Assembly (NCBI GenBank): GCA_041920505.1
Contig: JBHGXV010000013.1
Location: 1 to 55,150 of the forward strand
DNA from: JBHGXV01 sp041920505
GTDB taxonomy: Bacteria > Bacillota > Bacilli > Brevibacillales > Brevibacillaceae
Reading direction: 5' to 3'
DNA: 55,150 nucleotides
Shown: piece after piece, positions 26,890-35,785 of the stretch
Layout: each line of letters opens with the position of its first letter
Numbering within the stretch: the stretch's first letter is position 1
The notes under the pieces: generated by a model
What the model saw: the letters and a program-made list of their open reading frames with translations, nothing else
Told to the model about the DNA's origin: nothing
The model's database searches: none
Translations under genes and position numbers: made by a program

Positions 26890-27420
26890 CTACGGCATCC
26901 GTCGCCTGTGCGGGGGCGTGAACGGATCTTTCGCCCGAGGCGGCGAGAAGATCAGCGCCCACTTCATGCCCTCCCGCGCGTTCCACCTTCCGTCGTAGTC
27001 GGTGTTGGGCTTGTTGGCGGGAGCGTCCGGCGTCGTTTTCACATCAGGCAAAAAGTCAGACGCGTCCCCGATTGTCGTCGGCGCGAACGACGCGGCCTCT
27101 CCGTCCAGGGCATAGCTCATCGGGCTGTCCGCTGGTTCAACGGGAGACTTTGGCTCCGGCAGGCGGCTGATCGGGGTGTTGTGTTGCCAGGAGGACTCCC
27201 CCTCCGCCATCGGCACGGCTGTCCGGCCCAAGCGGGGGATGCCGCCGCCCGAAACAGGCGTCAGCACATTGCGGCGGGGTGCGGACGAGGGGCGGCTCCG
27301 CCGCCCTCCCCCGAACAGCAGGTAGCCGAGCAGGAACAGGATAAACACCCAAAATTTCGATACGAGGACAATCGCCAAACCGATCAGGTCCAACAGCATA
27401 TTGAACAGATCCATCGCCAT
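26890..27420 (-). CDS. Uncharacterised membrane-anchored protein in the flotillin operon
   Basis: This 176-aa protein has an N-terminal hydrophobic stretch of about 35 residues (FNMLLDLIGLAIVLVSKFWV, then FILFLLGYLLFGGG), a long Pro/Ser/Arg-rich, probably disordered linker (about 40-145), and a short C-terminal segment that looks structured (YDGRWNAREGMKWALIFSPP). It starts 3 nt after floA stops and is followed by a terminator, so it is the last gene of nfeD-floA. B. subtilis has the unrelated-looking small yqfB at this place. I do not recognise a family; a role as a flotillin partner is inference from position. Confidence 0.7.
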   Translation of the reverse strand: MAMDLFNMLLDLIGLAIVLVSKFWVFILFLLGYLLFGGGRRSRPSSAPRRNVLTPVSGGGIPRLGRTAVPMAEGESSWQHNTPISRLPEPKSPVEPADSPMSYALDGEAASFAPTTIGDASDFLPDVKTTPDAPANKPNTDYDGRWNAREGMKWALIFSPPRAKDPFTPPHRRRMP

Positions 27421-27423
27421 TCC

Positions 27424-28431
27424 CTACTTCTTGTCAGGCTCGCTGTCTTTATGCCGCTCTCCCGATTGCCCGAACGACTGACGCATCGCCGTATCCGCGA
27501 TAATATTTTGCAGATTGAAGTAATCCATCACGCCCAGCTTGCCGGAACGCAACGCCTCGGCCATCGCCAGCGGCACCTCCGCCTCCGCTTCGACCACTTT
27601 TGCCTTCATCTCCTGCACCCGCGCTTTCATCTCCTGTTCCAGCGCGACCGCCATCGCCCGCCGCTCCTCCGCCTTGGCCTGGGCGATGCGCTTGTCGGCT
27701 TCCGCCTGGTCGGTCTGCAGTTGCGCCCCGATGTTTTTCCCCACGTCCACATCGGCAATGTCAATGGAGAGAATCTCAAACGCGGTGCCGGCATCCAGCC
27801 CTTTGTTCAGCACGGTCTGCGAGATGCGGTCCGGATTCTCCAGGACGTCCTTGTGCTGGGTGGACGAACCGATGGTGGTGACGATCCCTTCGCCGACGCG
27901 GGCGATAATCGTCTCTTCGCCCGCCCCGCCGACCAGACGGTCGATGTTGGCGCGCACCGTCACCTTGGCTTTGGCCCGTACTTCGATCCCGTCCATCGCC
28001 ACGGCGGCGACGACCGGGGTTTCGATCACCTTGGGGTTGACACTCATCTGCACCGCTTCCAGCACGTCGCGCCCCGCCAGATCAATCGCCGCCGCGCGTT
28101 CAAACCCGAGCGGAATGTCAGCGCGCTGCGCGGCCACCAGCGCATCCACCACCCGATCGACGTTCCCGCCGGCCAGGTAGTGGCTCTCCAACTGGTTGGT
28201 GTTAAGTTCCAATCCGGCCTTGCGCGCCTTGATCAACGGATTGACGATGCGCGCCGGAATGACGCGGCGCAACCGCATCGCCACAAGGGTGAGGATGCTG
28301 ATCCGCACGCCGGACGCGAGCGCGGAAATCCACAGCATCACGGGCACAAACGAGAAAAACACCGACAGCACGACCACCACGACCAGAATCAAAAAAATCA
28401 ACGGAATAAGCCCATCCATAAACATGACCAT
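27424..28431 (-). CDS. floA: Flotillin-like protein FloA (SPFH family)
   Basis: The 335-aa bacterial flotillin organises functional membrane microdomains. A membrane-inserting N-terminus (PLIFLILVVVVVLSVFFSFV) is followed by the SPFH/band-7 domain (VNPLIKARKAGLELNTNQLE, FERAAAIDLAGRDVLEAVQM) and an Ala/Glu-rich coiled coil (AQAKAEERRAMAVALEQEMK). The ATG at 28431 lies 9 nt after AAGGAG; an in-frame GTG two codons earlier directly follows the nfeD stop. Sequence and length match B. subtilis YqfA/FloA (331 aa). It is co-transcribed with nfeD, its usual partner. Confidence 0.95.
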   Translation of the reverse strand: MVMFMDGLIPLIFLILVVVVVLSVFFSFVPVMLWISALASGVRISILTLVAMRLRRVIPARIVNPLIKARKAGLELNTNQLESHYLAGGNVDRVVDALVAAQRADIPLGFERAAAIDLAGRDVLEAVQMSVNPKVIETPVVAAVAMDGIEVRAKAKVTVRANIDRLVGGAGEETIIARVGEGIVTTIGSSTQHKDVLENPDRISQTVLNKGLDAGTAFEILSIDIADVDVGKNIGAQLQTDQAEADKRIAQAKAEERRAMAVALEQEMKARVQEMKAKVVEAEAEVPLAMAEALRSGKLGVMDYFNLQNIIADTAMRQSFGQSGERHKDSEPDKK

Positions 28432-28437
28432 CAACAC

Positions 28438-29766
28438 CTACTCCTTTTCATTCATTTCCTGTTTCTGCACGACCACCCGCGTGCCCTCCACCTGCACGAC
28501 CACAACCGGTGTGCCGGGCGCGATAAAGTCGCCCACGCTCACCGCGTCGACGCGCCTTGCGCCGATTCGGGCGATGCCCGCCGGCCGAAGCGGCGTCAGC
28601 GCCACACCGGCTTCACCCAGCAAGTCCCGCTGGTCCTTGGGTGCCACGTACCCGGCTTCGCTTCGCTGTTCGTCGCGCAGGATCAACCGGTTCCAGACTC
28701 CTCTGGCACCGAAATACTTGGCGAGCACGAACGTCACCACAAGCGCTGCCAACACCGCGATCCCGAGCGATTTCAGCCCCTGCGCCGTATCGTAGGCGGC
28801 CAGCACCAGACCGCTGACGAGACTGAGGAACCCCAGCGCGCCGACGATACCGCCGGGCAGAAACAACTCCATCACCATCAGCAGAATCCCGATGACAAAC
28901 AGGGCGATGTGAATCCAGCTCGCGAATCCGGCGACGAAATGGCCGAAAAAGTAGAGCGCAAAGGCCAACAGCCCGATCGTGCCGGGTACGCTGAAGCCTG
29001 GCACGAACAGTTCCACAACCAGCCCGACCAGCCCGACGACAAGCAACAGGCTCATCACCGCCGGACTGGTGACGATGCGCGCCACCTTCTCGCTAAGCGA
29101 CGGCTCCAGTTCTGTCACCCGATCCGGCTGAATGCCCAGCGCGCGGTACAATTCCGCCTTGTCGGCGACAATCCGGTCGGCGTACCCCAGTTTCCGCGCC
29201 TGATCGGCGTCGAGCGACAAGACCGTTCCCTTCGGTTTCAGTCCGGGAAACGGCGTGTCGATCTCCACCATCGCCCGCGCCACGTCGGGATTGCGATTGT
29301 GCAGCTTGGCCGCCGCCACCATTTTTTCCGACCAGGCGGACATGAGTTTCACATCGGCGGCGTTGCCGACGCGGTCAATCGGAGCCGCCGCCCCCATGCT
29401 GCTGCCAGGCGTCATCACGATTTCGTCGGCGTTTAAGGCGATGTACGTCCCGGCGGAAAACGCTTGATCGTCGATAAAGGCCACCACATGCATCGGGGCC
29501 TGCCGAACGAGCTGCCCGATCTCGCTTGCCGCCTCCACTTCGCCGCCAGGCGTGTTGATATCGAGAATCACCAGATCGGCTCCCTGCTCTTTGGCAGTAT
29601 GGAATGCCCGTTGCAAAAAGCTTTCCAGTCCCCGTTCGATTCCCTGATGGACGGGGATCACGACACCCTGTTGATACGATTGCGCTGCGCTCGCCGTTGC
29701 GGCTGCCGCAAACCACCACAGGCAGACCGCGAGAACGGACGCGCACCGCAACACCTTGGCAAGCAA
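28438..29766 (-). CDS. nfeD: NfeD family protein, long form (membrane serine protease-like, YqeZ)
   Basis: The 442-aa protein combines a signal peptide (KVLRCASVLAVCLWWFAAAA), a ClpP-like protease domain (VILDINTPGGEVEAASEIG; catalytic Ser in DDQAFSAGTYIAL, likely Lys in MSAWSEKMVAA), four to six transmembrane helices and a C-terminal OB-fold (GEAGVALTPLRPAGIARIG). NfeD proteins work with flotillins and have been proposed to cleave membrane proteins. The TTG at 29766 is selected since GGAGGGGG precedes it; codons upstream carry no signal peptide. Its stop codon is followed directly by floA. Confidence 0.93.
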   Translation of the reverse strand: MLAKVLRCASVLAVCLWWFAAAATASAAQSYQQGVVIPVHQGIERGLESFLQRAFHTAKEQGADLVILDINTPGGEVEAASEIGQLVRQAPMHVVAFIDDQAFSAGTYIALNADEIVMTPGSSMGAAAPIDRVGNAADVKLMSAWSEKMVAAAKLHNRNPDVARAMVEIDTPFPGLKPKGTVLSLDADQARKLGYADRIVADKAELYRALGIQPDRVTELEPSLSEKVARIVTSPAVMSLLLVVGLVGLVVELFVPGFSVPGTIGLLAFALYFFGHFVAGFASWIHIALFVIGILLMVMELFLPGGIVGALGFLSLVSGLVLAAYDTAQGLKSLGIAVLAALVVTFVLAKYFGARGVWNRLILRDEQRSEAGYVAPKDQRDLLGEAGVALTPLRPAGIARIGARRVDAVSVGDFIAPGTPVVVVQVEGTRVVVQKQEMNEKE

Positions 29767-29875
29767 GAGCGTCCCCCTCCTTTCTCTTTCCGCGTGTTCT
29801 TCCCGCACGGAAGAAACTACTAGGGTATACGAACCGGCGGAGGATTCGTTTCATTATTCCCGCCGCATCAACAGC

Positions 29876-29902
29876 AAAAACCCGGCTTCCGAGGAAACCG
29901 GG
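29876..29902 (-). terminator. Rho-independent terminator after yqeY
   Basis: Reverse strand AACCCGGTTTC-CTC-GGAAGCCGGG followed by TTTTTGC, 21 nt past the yqeY stop codon. It separates rpsU-yqeY from nfeD-floA. Confidence 0.85.
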
Positions 29903-29922
29903 TTCGCTTTTGTTTTTTCGCG

Positions 29923-30369
29923 TTACGAAGGCAACTCTTCCGAAACGATCTTTTGCACGAGGGTGCCGTCGGCTCTGCCTTTTACCTTCGGCATCACCGC
30001 TCCCATCACTTTGCCCATCTCCTTCTTCGTGGACGCGCCGACCGCAGCAATCGTCTCGCGAACGAGTTGACGCAACTCGTCTTCGCTGAGTTGAGCGGGC
30101 AGATAGGAAGTGAGCACCTCAATTTCTTCGCGTGTTTTAACGGCCAGGTCATCACGACCGGCCTTTTCAAATTCCTGGAGGGATTCACGGCGTTGCTTTA
30201 ACTCACGGGTCAAGATGGAGAGGATGTCGTCATCGGACAATGTGCCGCCCTTGTTGATCTCTTCGTTTTTGATTGCGGCTTTCACCATGCGGATAACGGA
30301 GAGTTTCAGTGCAGCTTTGTCCTTCATCGCCTGCTTCATATCTTGATCGAGCCGCTCCATTACACTCAT
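29923..30369 (-). CDS. yqeY: GatB/YqeY domain-containing protein
   Basis: The 148-aa helical protein is homologous to the tRNA-binding tail domain of GatB. Signatures are DMKQAMKDKAALKLSVIRMV, FEKAGRDDLAVKTREEIEVL and PKVKGRADGTLVQKIVSEEL. Free-standing YqeY probably binds tRNA or assists amidotransferase-linked reactions, but this is unproven. The start has AGGAGGG. It follows rpsU by 18 nt, the conserved rpsU-yqeY arrangement. Confidence 0.95.
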   Translation of the reverse strand: MSVMERLDQDMKQAMKDKAALKLSVIRMVKAAIKNEEINKGGTLSDDDILSILTRELKQRRESLQEFEKAGRDDLAVKTREEIEVLTSYLPAQLSEDELRQLVRETIAAVGASTKKEMGKVMGAVMPKVKGRADGTLVQKIVSEELPS

Positions 30370-30387
30370 GATGAGCCCTCCTGTATG

Positions 30388-30561
30388 TTAAAACTTGCGT
30401 TTGCGAGCTGCTTCGGATTTTTTCTTGCGTCGGATGCTTGGCTTTTCAAAGTGGCGGCGTTTGCGAAGCTCTGCCATCACGCCAGCTTTTGCGCTTTCGC
30501 GCTTAAAACGACGAAGTGCACTCTCCAAAGACTCGTTTTTGCGAACACGAACTTCTGCCAT
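30388..30561 (-). CDS. rpsU: 30S ribosomal protein bS21
   Basis: The 57-aa, highly basic small-subunit protein has EVRVRKNESLESALRRFKRE and the C-terminal RRKKKSEAARKRK typical of bS21 (57 aa in B. subtilis). bS21 sits near the anti-Shine-Dalgarno region and helps translation initiation. The ATG at 30561 follows GGAGGGAGGG; an in-frame extension upstream is not conserved. A good promoter is upstream, divergent from murF. Confidence 0.97.
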   Translation of the reverse strand: MAEVRVRKNESLESALRRFKRESAKAGVMAELRKRRHFEKPSIRRKKKSEAARKRKF

Positions 30562-30624
30562 CTGTCTTCCCTCCCTCCGCTTGAAACCGTGGGACAACTG
30601 TTAAAGCACAGACTGTCAAACTAC

Positions 30625-30654
30625 ATTATAGGACAGATGGTATCCTTTGGTCAA
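30625..30654 (-). promoter_or_regulatory. rpsU promoter
   Basis: Reverse strand TTGACC (30649-30654), an 18-bp spacer and TATAAT (30625-30630), about 64 bp before the rpsU start codon. Near-consensus sigma-A promoter for rpsU-yqeY. Confidence 0.75.
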
Positions 30655-30773
30655 CCTTTGCCCCCATTCATCTCCCGCCAGTTTTTGCTCGAAACGCGAG
30701 TGATTTTCCTTGCCACACCGCCTATGCCGTGATAGCATGACGTCGAAAGCCGAAGGAAAAAGGAGAGATGCTC

Positions 30774-32150
30774 ATGCATCCGATCTCTTTGCAGGATATG
30801 GCCCGGATGGCCGAAGGAATGCTTTTGGCTGGCGACCCTGCCGCGACCATTCGTTCCGTCCATTTTGACACACGCCAACTGGAAACCGAATCCCTGTTCG
30901 TTCCGATACGCGGCGAAGCCCGCGACGGGCACGACTTTTTGCTGGCGGCGGCGGAGCGAGGCGCCCGCGCCGCCCTCGTATCAGACCAAGCAAAGATTCC
31001 CGAGGGGCTGCCGGACGGATTCGGGCTGGTGCTGGTCAACGACACGCTGCGCGCGTTTCAAAAGCTGGCAGCCGCCTACCGCCGTCAGTTCGCCATCCCG
31101 TTCGTGGCCGTAACCGGCAGCAACGGCAAAACCACGACCAAGGATTTGATCGCCCATCTGCTGGAAAGCAAGCTGTCTGTGTACAAGACGTACAAAAACT
31201 TCAACAATCACATCGGCGTGCCGTACTCGCTCATGCAGATCGAGGAAAGCCACCGGGCGGCCGTCCTGGAGCTGGGCATGAACCACGCGGGCGAGATTGA
31301 CCTGCTCGCTTCGCTCGTCAAGCCCGAGATCAGCGTGATCACCCATATCGGCGACGCACACATCGAATTTTTCGGCACGCGGGAAAAAATCGCCCTGGCC
31401 AAAGCCGAGTTGTTGCCGCATACCGCTCCCCACGGGCTGGTGCTCTTGAACGGCGACAACCCGTACCTGCGCCGGGTGGCCCACCTGTACCCGGGCGAGA
31501 TTTGCTTCTACTCGACGGAAGGCCCGGCCGACGTCTGGGCACAACAGGTGACCACAGACGAAAACGGCAGCCATTTCACCGTCTGCTTCCGATCCGGGGA
31601 GTCGTTCGCCGTTTCCTTGCCGCTGTTCGGCAAGCACAATGTCGCCAACGCCCTGCCGGCCATCGCCGTCGCCCGCAGGCTCGGACTGTCGCCCGCCGAA
31701 ATCGCCAGTGCGCTAAAAACCGCCAGCATCTCGGCGATGCGCTTCGAGGTGACGCGCTCGCCGGGCGGCTGCCTTGTCGTCAACGATGCCTACAACGCCA
31801 GCCCCTCGTCGATGAAAGCGGCGATCGAGACGTTTGCCGGGATTTTTCCGCAACGTCAAAAAGTGCTGGTGCTGGGAGACATGTTTGAGCTGGGGACCGA
31901 CAGCAAGGAATGGCACGCCGACGTCGGCCGGTTCGCCGACCGGTTCCGCGACCACTTCCAACTGCTGGTCACCGTCGGCACCGACAGCCGCGCTCTCCAT
32001 GAGGCCTACGGCGGCGCCAAGCGCCACTTCGACACCAAGGAAGCGGCCGTGGAGACGCTCGCTGCCCTGTTCGACTCCGAACACGCGATGCTGTTCAAGG
32101 CTTCCCGGGGAATGAAGCTGGAGACACTGTTGGCTGCGCTGCTCGGGTAG
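30774..32150 (+). CDS. murF: UDP-N-acetylmuramoyl-tripeptide--D-alanyl-D-alanine ligase
   Basis: The 458-aa Mur ligase adds D-Ala-D-Ala to UDP-MurNAc-tripeptide, the last cytosolic step of the peptidoglycan precursor. It shows the MurF N-terminal domain (VHFDTRQLETESLFVPIRGE), the ATP P-loop VTGSNGKTTTKDLI (about 115-128), YKNFNNHIGVPY, the ELGMNHAGEI motif, and the C-terminal NDAYNASPSSMKAAIE. The ATG at 30774 is 8 nt after AGGAG; an in-frame ATG two codons earlier is too close. In B. subtilis murF follows ddl; here ddl lies 1.7 kb away on the opposite strand. Confidence 0.97.
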   Translation: MHPISLQDMARMAEGMLLAGDPAATIRSVHFDTRQLETESLFVPIRGEARDGHDFLLAAAERGARAALVSDQAKIPEGLPDGFGLVLVNDTLRAFQKLAAAYRRQFAIPFVAVTGSNGKTTTKDLIAHLLESKLSVYKTYKNFNNHIGVPYSLMQIEESHRAAVLELGMNHAGEIDLLASLVKPEISVITHIGDAHIEFFGTREKIALAKAELLPHTAPHGLVLLNGDNPYLRRVAHLYPGEICFYSTEGPADVWAQQVTTDENGSHFTVCFRSGESFAVSLPLFGKHNVANALPAIAVARRLGLSPAEIASALKTASISAMRFEVTRSPGGCLVVNDAYNASPSSMKAAIETFAGIFPQRQKVLVLGDMFELGTDSKEWHADVGRFADRFRDHFQLLVTVGTDSRALHEAYGGAKRHFDTKEAAVETLAALFDSEHAMLFKASRGMKLETLLAALLG

Positions 32151-32182
32151 CAAGTGACTGATGAAACATCCCGCAAGAACTG

Positions 32183-32219
32183 CGCCCCTCCTCCTTCCCC
32201 CGTAAGCGAGTGAGGGGCG
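32183..32219 (+). terminator. Terminator after murF
   Basis: CGCCCCTC ... GAGGGGCG, an 8-bp stem with a 21-nt loop followed by TTCGTTT, 32 nt past the murF stop. The T-tract is weak. Confidence 0.6.
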
Positions 32220-32457
32220 TTCGTTTATATGGCTCAAAGAGTTATAACAAAAAACTGTCACTTTCCATCGTTTCAGGTGTATGATTACTTTGAAAATATG
32301 GAAAGGAAAGGAAAGGGAGAAAATATGCGCGAGCCGTTTTTTGAGTGTGGGGACAGAGCCTGGTATGGGTCAAAATAACCGCAACAAAAACACCATGGCA
32401 CCAATCGTTTCCATAATGTATAATATATTTCAAAATAATGAAAGTTAGGTGAATTGT
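32220..32457. other. AT-rich intergenic stretch, no gene seen
   Basis: Beyond the murF terminator the sequence turns AT-rich. Short open frames on the minus strand (for example 32242-32433) have no ribosome-binding site and unconvincing composition. A TATAAT at 32420-32425 about 30 bp before the next gene could be its -10 box, but no -35 is clear. Nothing else is recognised. Confidence 0.5.
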
Positions 32458-32703
32458 ATGAGTGAACCAATTTTTTGGGATATTGTCGGTCCGATTTCAT
32501 TGATTCTCTTCGGCGCCACAATACTATTATCAATCATCGCATTTCGCCAAAAATCAATCCCGCAATTGTTTCTTTACATGGCAGTTGGATTCATGGTTTC
32601 TTATATCTCGGCATGGTCGATCGGGAAGTTTCTGGTGGCAGTACCGATCTTACAACTAGCCGGTGTGATTTACCTATATGTAAAAAGGAATGCATCTGCC
32701 TAA
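32458..32703 (+). CDS. Small hypothetical membrane protein
   Basis: The 81-aa protein is mostly hydrophobic with two or three predicted helices (PISLILFGATILLSIIAFRQ; FLYMAVGFMVSYISAWSIGK; VAVPILQLAGVIYLYVK) and a short basic tail. The ATG is preceded by TTAGGTGA at good spacing. A terminator hairpin follows. It belongs to an AT-rich island between murF and ddl and faces the secreted-protein gene tail to tail. No family is recognised; an immunity-type or stress membrane protein would be conceivable but is unsupported. Confidence 0.6.
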   Translation: MSEPIFWDIVGPISLILFGATILLSIIAFRQKSIPQLFLYMAVGFMVSYISAWSIGKFLVAVPILQLAGVIYLYVKRNASA

Positions 32704-32718
32704 GAATCATTCACATCA

Positions 32719-32765
32719 AAAAGACACGAGCGTGCGTCGAAACTCGTGTCTTTACTCGCTTTTTG
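32719..32765 (+). terminator. Rho-independent terminator after the small membrane protein gene
   Basis: AAAGACACGAG ... CTCGTGTCTTT, an 11-bp perfect stem, followed after a few bases by a TTTTT run (32761-32765). It lies 15 nt after the stop codon. Confidence 0.75.
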
Positions 32766-32822
32766 TAGAATGTCAAATACCTCTTGGAATGCAAGCTTAC
32801 ATTCCTAAGTGTTTAAATGTTC

Positions 32823-33605
32823 CTAGTACGTGGCAATGTCTAAGTCAAGTAAATCACTTGCTTCACCACTTCTAGTCCAATCTACGTAATAGTCAAATCC
32901 CCCAGTCTTATAGCCGTCGATTGTTAGGGAATGTGTAACATCTGTTCTTTTAGAGTTATCTAAGAAATCATAATTATGATAAGCAGCATAAGAGGAGCTG
33001 TGAACAGTCCTGCCTCCATCAATCGTACTTAGTGCAGTGTATTTATCACTGTCCACATACCAATGGGTATCAAATGCACTAGGATTTGCAGCCCAAGCAG
33101 ACTTTGTTCGACTTACATATTTGGCTGTCGTACCATCAGCAGCCCAAGTCAATTGATGTTTGGACTCACACAAATCAGCACCAACAGGATCGTCAGTTGT
33201 TGCGATGACGCCTGCAGTGTAGTTTGTAGCTGCTGCTAAATTTGTTTTATCACCTAATACTTTATTGGAAGCGTTCTTCATTTTTATGAACTTTTCTTCA
33301 AACTGTTTTAGTTTATCACCTTTAACTTTGCTAATCTTATACGTGTGTTTTTTGGTATCAATTTGAATATGGTACGCTTTAAGTGCTTCTCCAGCATCTT
33401 TGTGCCCCTTAACCTGAATAACCACATTACCATTATCCTCGGTGTAAACAAACGTATGGAAAATATCCGCAGCAATTTCAGAGTCTTTGGTTGGTCTCAA
33501 ATCATACTTTTTCGGACCATTCGCAGTATTATTAGCAAATGCCCCTACAGTCAGACTTGTAGACACGAAGCATGCCAAGCCCAGGGTACTCAAAATTTTT
33601 TTCAT
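32823..33605 (-). CDS. Uncharacterised secreted protein in an AT-rich island
   Basis: The predicted 260-aa protein has a clear Sec signal peptide (MKKILSTLGLACFVSTSLTV, then GAFA) and a mature part of about 235 residues. The first half is Lys-rich with a small alpha/beta pattern (NVVIQVKGHKDAGEALKAYH, IQIDTKKHTYKISKVKG). The second half is rich in Asp, Ser, Thr and aromatics (DTHWYVDSDKYTALSTIDGG; YYVDWTRSGEASDLLDLDIA) and looks beta-rich. There is a single mature Cys. The ATG at 33605 follows GGGAGTGATGG. Codon use is much more AT-rich than in neighbouring genes, which suggests transfer or weak selection. I do not recognise the family. Confidence 0.7.
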   Translation of the reverse strand: MKKILSTLGLACFVSTSLTVGAFANNTANGPKKYDLRPTKDSEIAADIFHTFVYTEDNGNVVIQVKGHKDAGEALKAYHIQIDTKKHTYKISKVKGDKLKQFEEKFIKMKNASNKVLGDKTNLAAATNYTAGVIATTDDPVGADLCESKHQLTWAADGTTAKYVSRTKSAWAANPSAFDTHWYVDSDKYTALSTIDGGRTVHSSSYAAYHNYDFLDNSKRTDVTHSLTIDGYKTGGFDYYVDWTRSGEASDLLDLDIATY

Positions 33606-33734
33606 ACCATCACTCCCATAATTTGTTATTAACACTATTTATTATGATAGTGCCCCTTCTTTTTGTCAATATTTTTCTATTATACTTAATATTTACAATA
33701 AGTTTAATATTGGTGATAATGTTTAAGATAAAGC

Positions 33735-33771
33735 AAAAGAACCAGCCTCTTCGAAAAGAGGTGGTTCTTTT
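33735..33771 (-). terminator. Rho-independent terminator downstream of ddl
   Basis: AAAAGAACCA-CCTCTTTTCGAAGAGG-TGGTTCTTTT-type stem with T-runs on both strands, about 60 nt after the ddl stop codon. It can act for ddl on the minus strand. The AT-rich rest of 33606-33831 carries the leader of the secreted protein gene. Confidence 0.75.
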
Positions 33772-33831
33772 GTTTGTACTTCGCCTTTGCGACTCTGTTC
33801 TTTCCATAGGCGTATCGCCTGAACATTCCCC

Positions 33832-34956
<1,125 letters not shown>

Positions 34957-35227
34957 CCAGATAACTCCCTTCTCCTCTTCCAACGGCGCATTTGCGGCGC
35001 CGACGTCTTTCTATGCTATGCAATCCGCCCAGCGTTTGCGCCTGACTTTCTCCAGCATACAGGAAGCGTCCGGCTTTCACAAGAGGTCCCGGGTAACACC
35101 AAACCTGACAGCAGACATACCATGGTAGGAAAACCACCGTGCGCACGGACGACTGCGCAGCCGGACAAATTCGCCATAATAAGGGTACACGCCCCGCATG
35201 GGAACTTCTTCGCCAGGAGGGATTGCC

Positions 35228-35719
35228 ATGAGAGATTATCTGCTCTATTGTACGAACTGTTCAACCTATACGCTGTTGCACAGTTACGACAAGGAAACAG
35301 GTACTTTCTTGGGGGAGTATTCGCTTTTGCACAATGAGTATACGCGTGACAGCGTCGTGTTGAACAAGTTTTTGCTCGCTCATCTCGAACATCCCCTGCG
35401 TGCCATCCCGTCGAAAACCGACGAGTACATGAACATCATCTGCACGGCCGCCCGCTTCCTGGAAAACGATATCGACAAGTACGTGGAGGAAAGCCTGGAC
35501 AAACGGCGGTACGAAGAGCGTATCTTGCTGCATCAACGGGAGATCGGCCGGGTGCAGATCCGCATCGTCGAACATCTGCTGAAGCAAGCGTTGCAGACCG
35601 TCACCAACACCCCCGCCGCCTCGCCGGCCGAAGGGCAAGTGCTGCTCGGCCAGGAGTTGGGCATCAAGAAAGCGCTGGACGTGATCCAGCGCGTGCTTGC
35701 CGACAAACAGTTCGTCTGA
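35228..35719 (+). CDS. Uncharacterised cytosolic protein with N-terminal CxxC
   Basis: The 163-aa protein begins DYLLYCTNCSTYTLLHSYDK, with a CxxC pair that could be half of a zinc ribbon, and continues as a mostly helical, charged protein (ARFLENDIDKYVEESLDKRR; GRVQIRIVEHLLKQALQTV). No signal peptide or membrane helix is seen. The ATG follows AGGAGGGA at proper distance; a terminator lies downstream, so it is a single-gene unit between divergent ddl and the convergent helicase gene. I do not recognise the family. A second CxxC that would complete a zinc site is absent, so dimerisation would be needed if metal binds. Confidence 0.75.
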   Translation: MRDYLLYCTNCSTYTLLHSYDKETGTFLGEYSLLHNEYTRDSVVLNKFLLAHLEHPLRAIPSKTDEYMNIICTAARFLENDIDKYVEESLDKRRYEERILLHQREIGRVQIRIVEHLLKQALQTVTNTPAASPAEGQVLLGQELGIKKALDVIQRVLADKQFV

Positions 35720-35729
35720 AATGAGTAAC

Positions 35730-35772
35730 AGCCGAAGGGGCGCGTCGTGAGCATCTCCTTCGGCTGTTTGTT
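35730..35772 (+). terminator. Rho-independent terminator after the CxxC protein gene
   Basis: AGCCGAAGG ... CCTTCGGCT, a 9-bp perfect stem, followed by GTTTGTTTG. It lies just before the convergent helicase stop codon and could serve both sides. Confidence 0.8.
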
Positions 35773-35785
35773 TGTCCGGGGGACG

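Noticed and set aside
26851..29436. Very long plus-strand open frame (861 codons) opposite nfeD-floA
   Set aside because: It is antisense to three clear genes, is extremely His/Arg/Gln-rich, has no family motifs, and arises from GC-rich third codon positions.
32242..32533. Overlapping minus-strand short frames in the AT-rich interval after murF
   Set aside because: No ribosome-binding site, unlikely composition, partly antisense to the 81-aa membrane protein gene.
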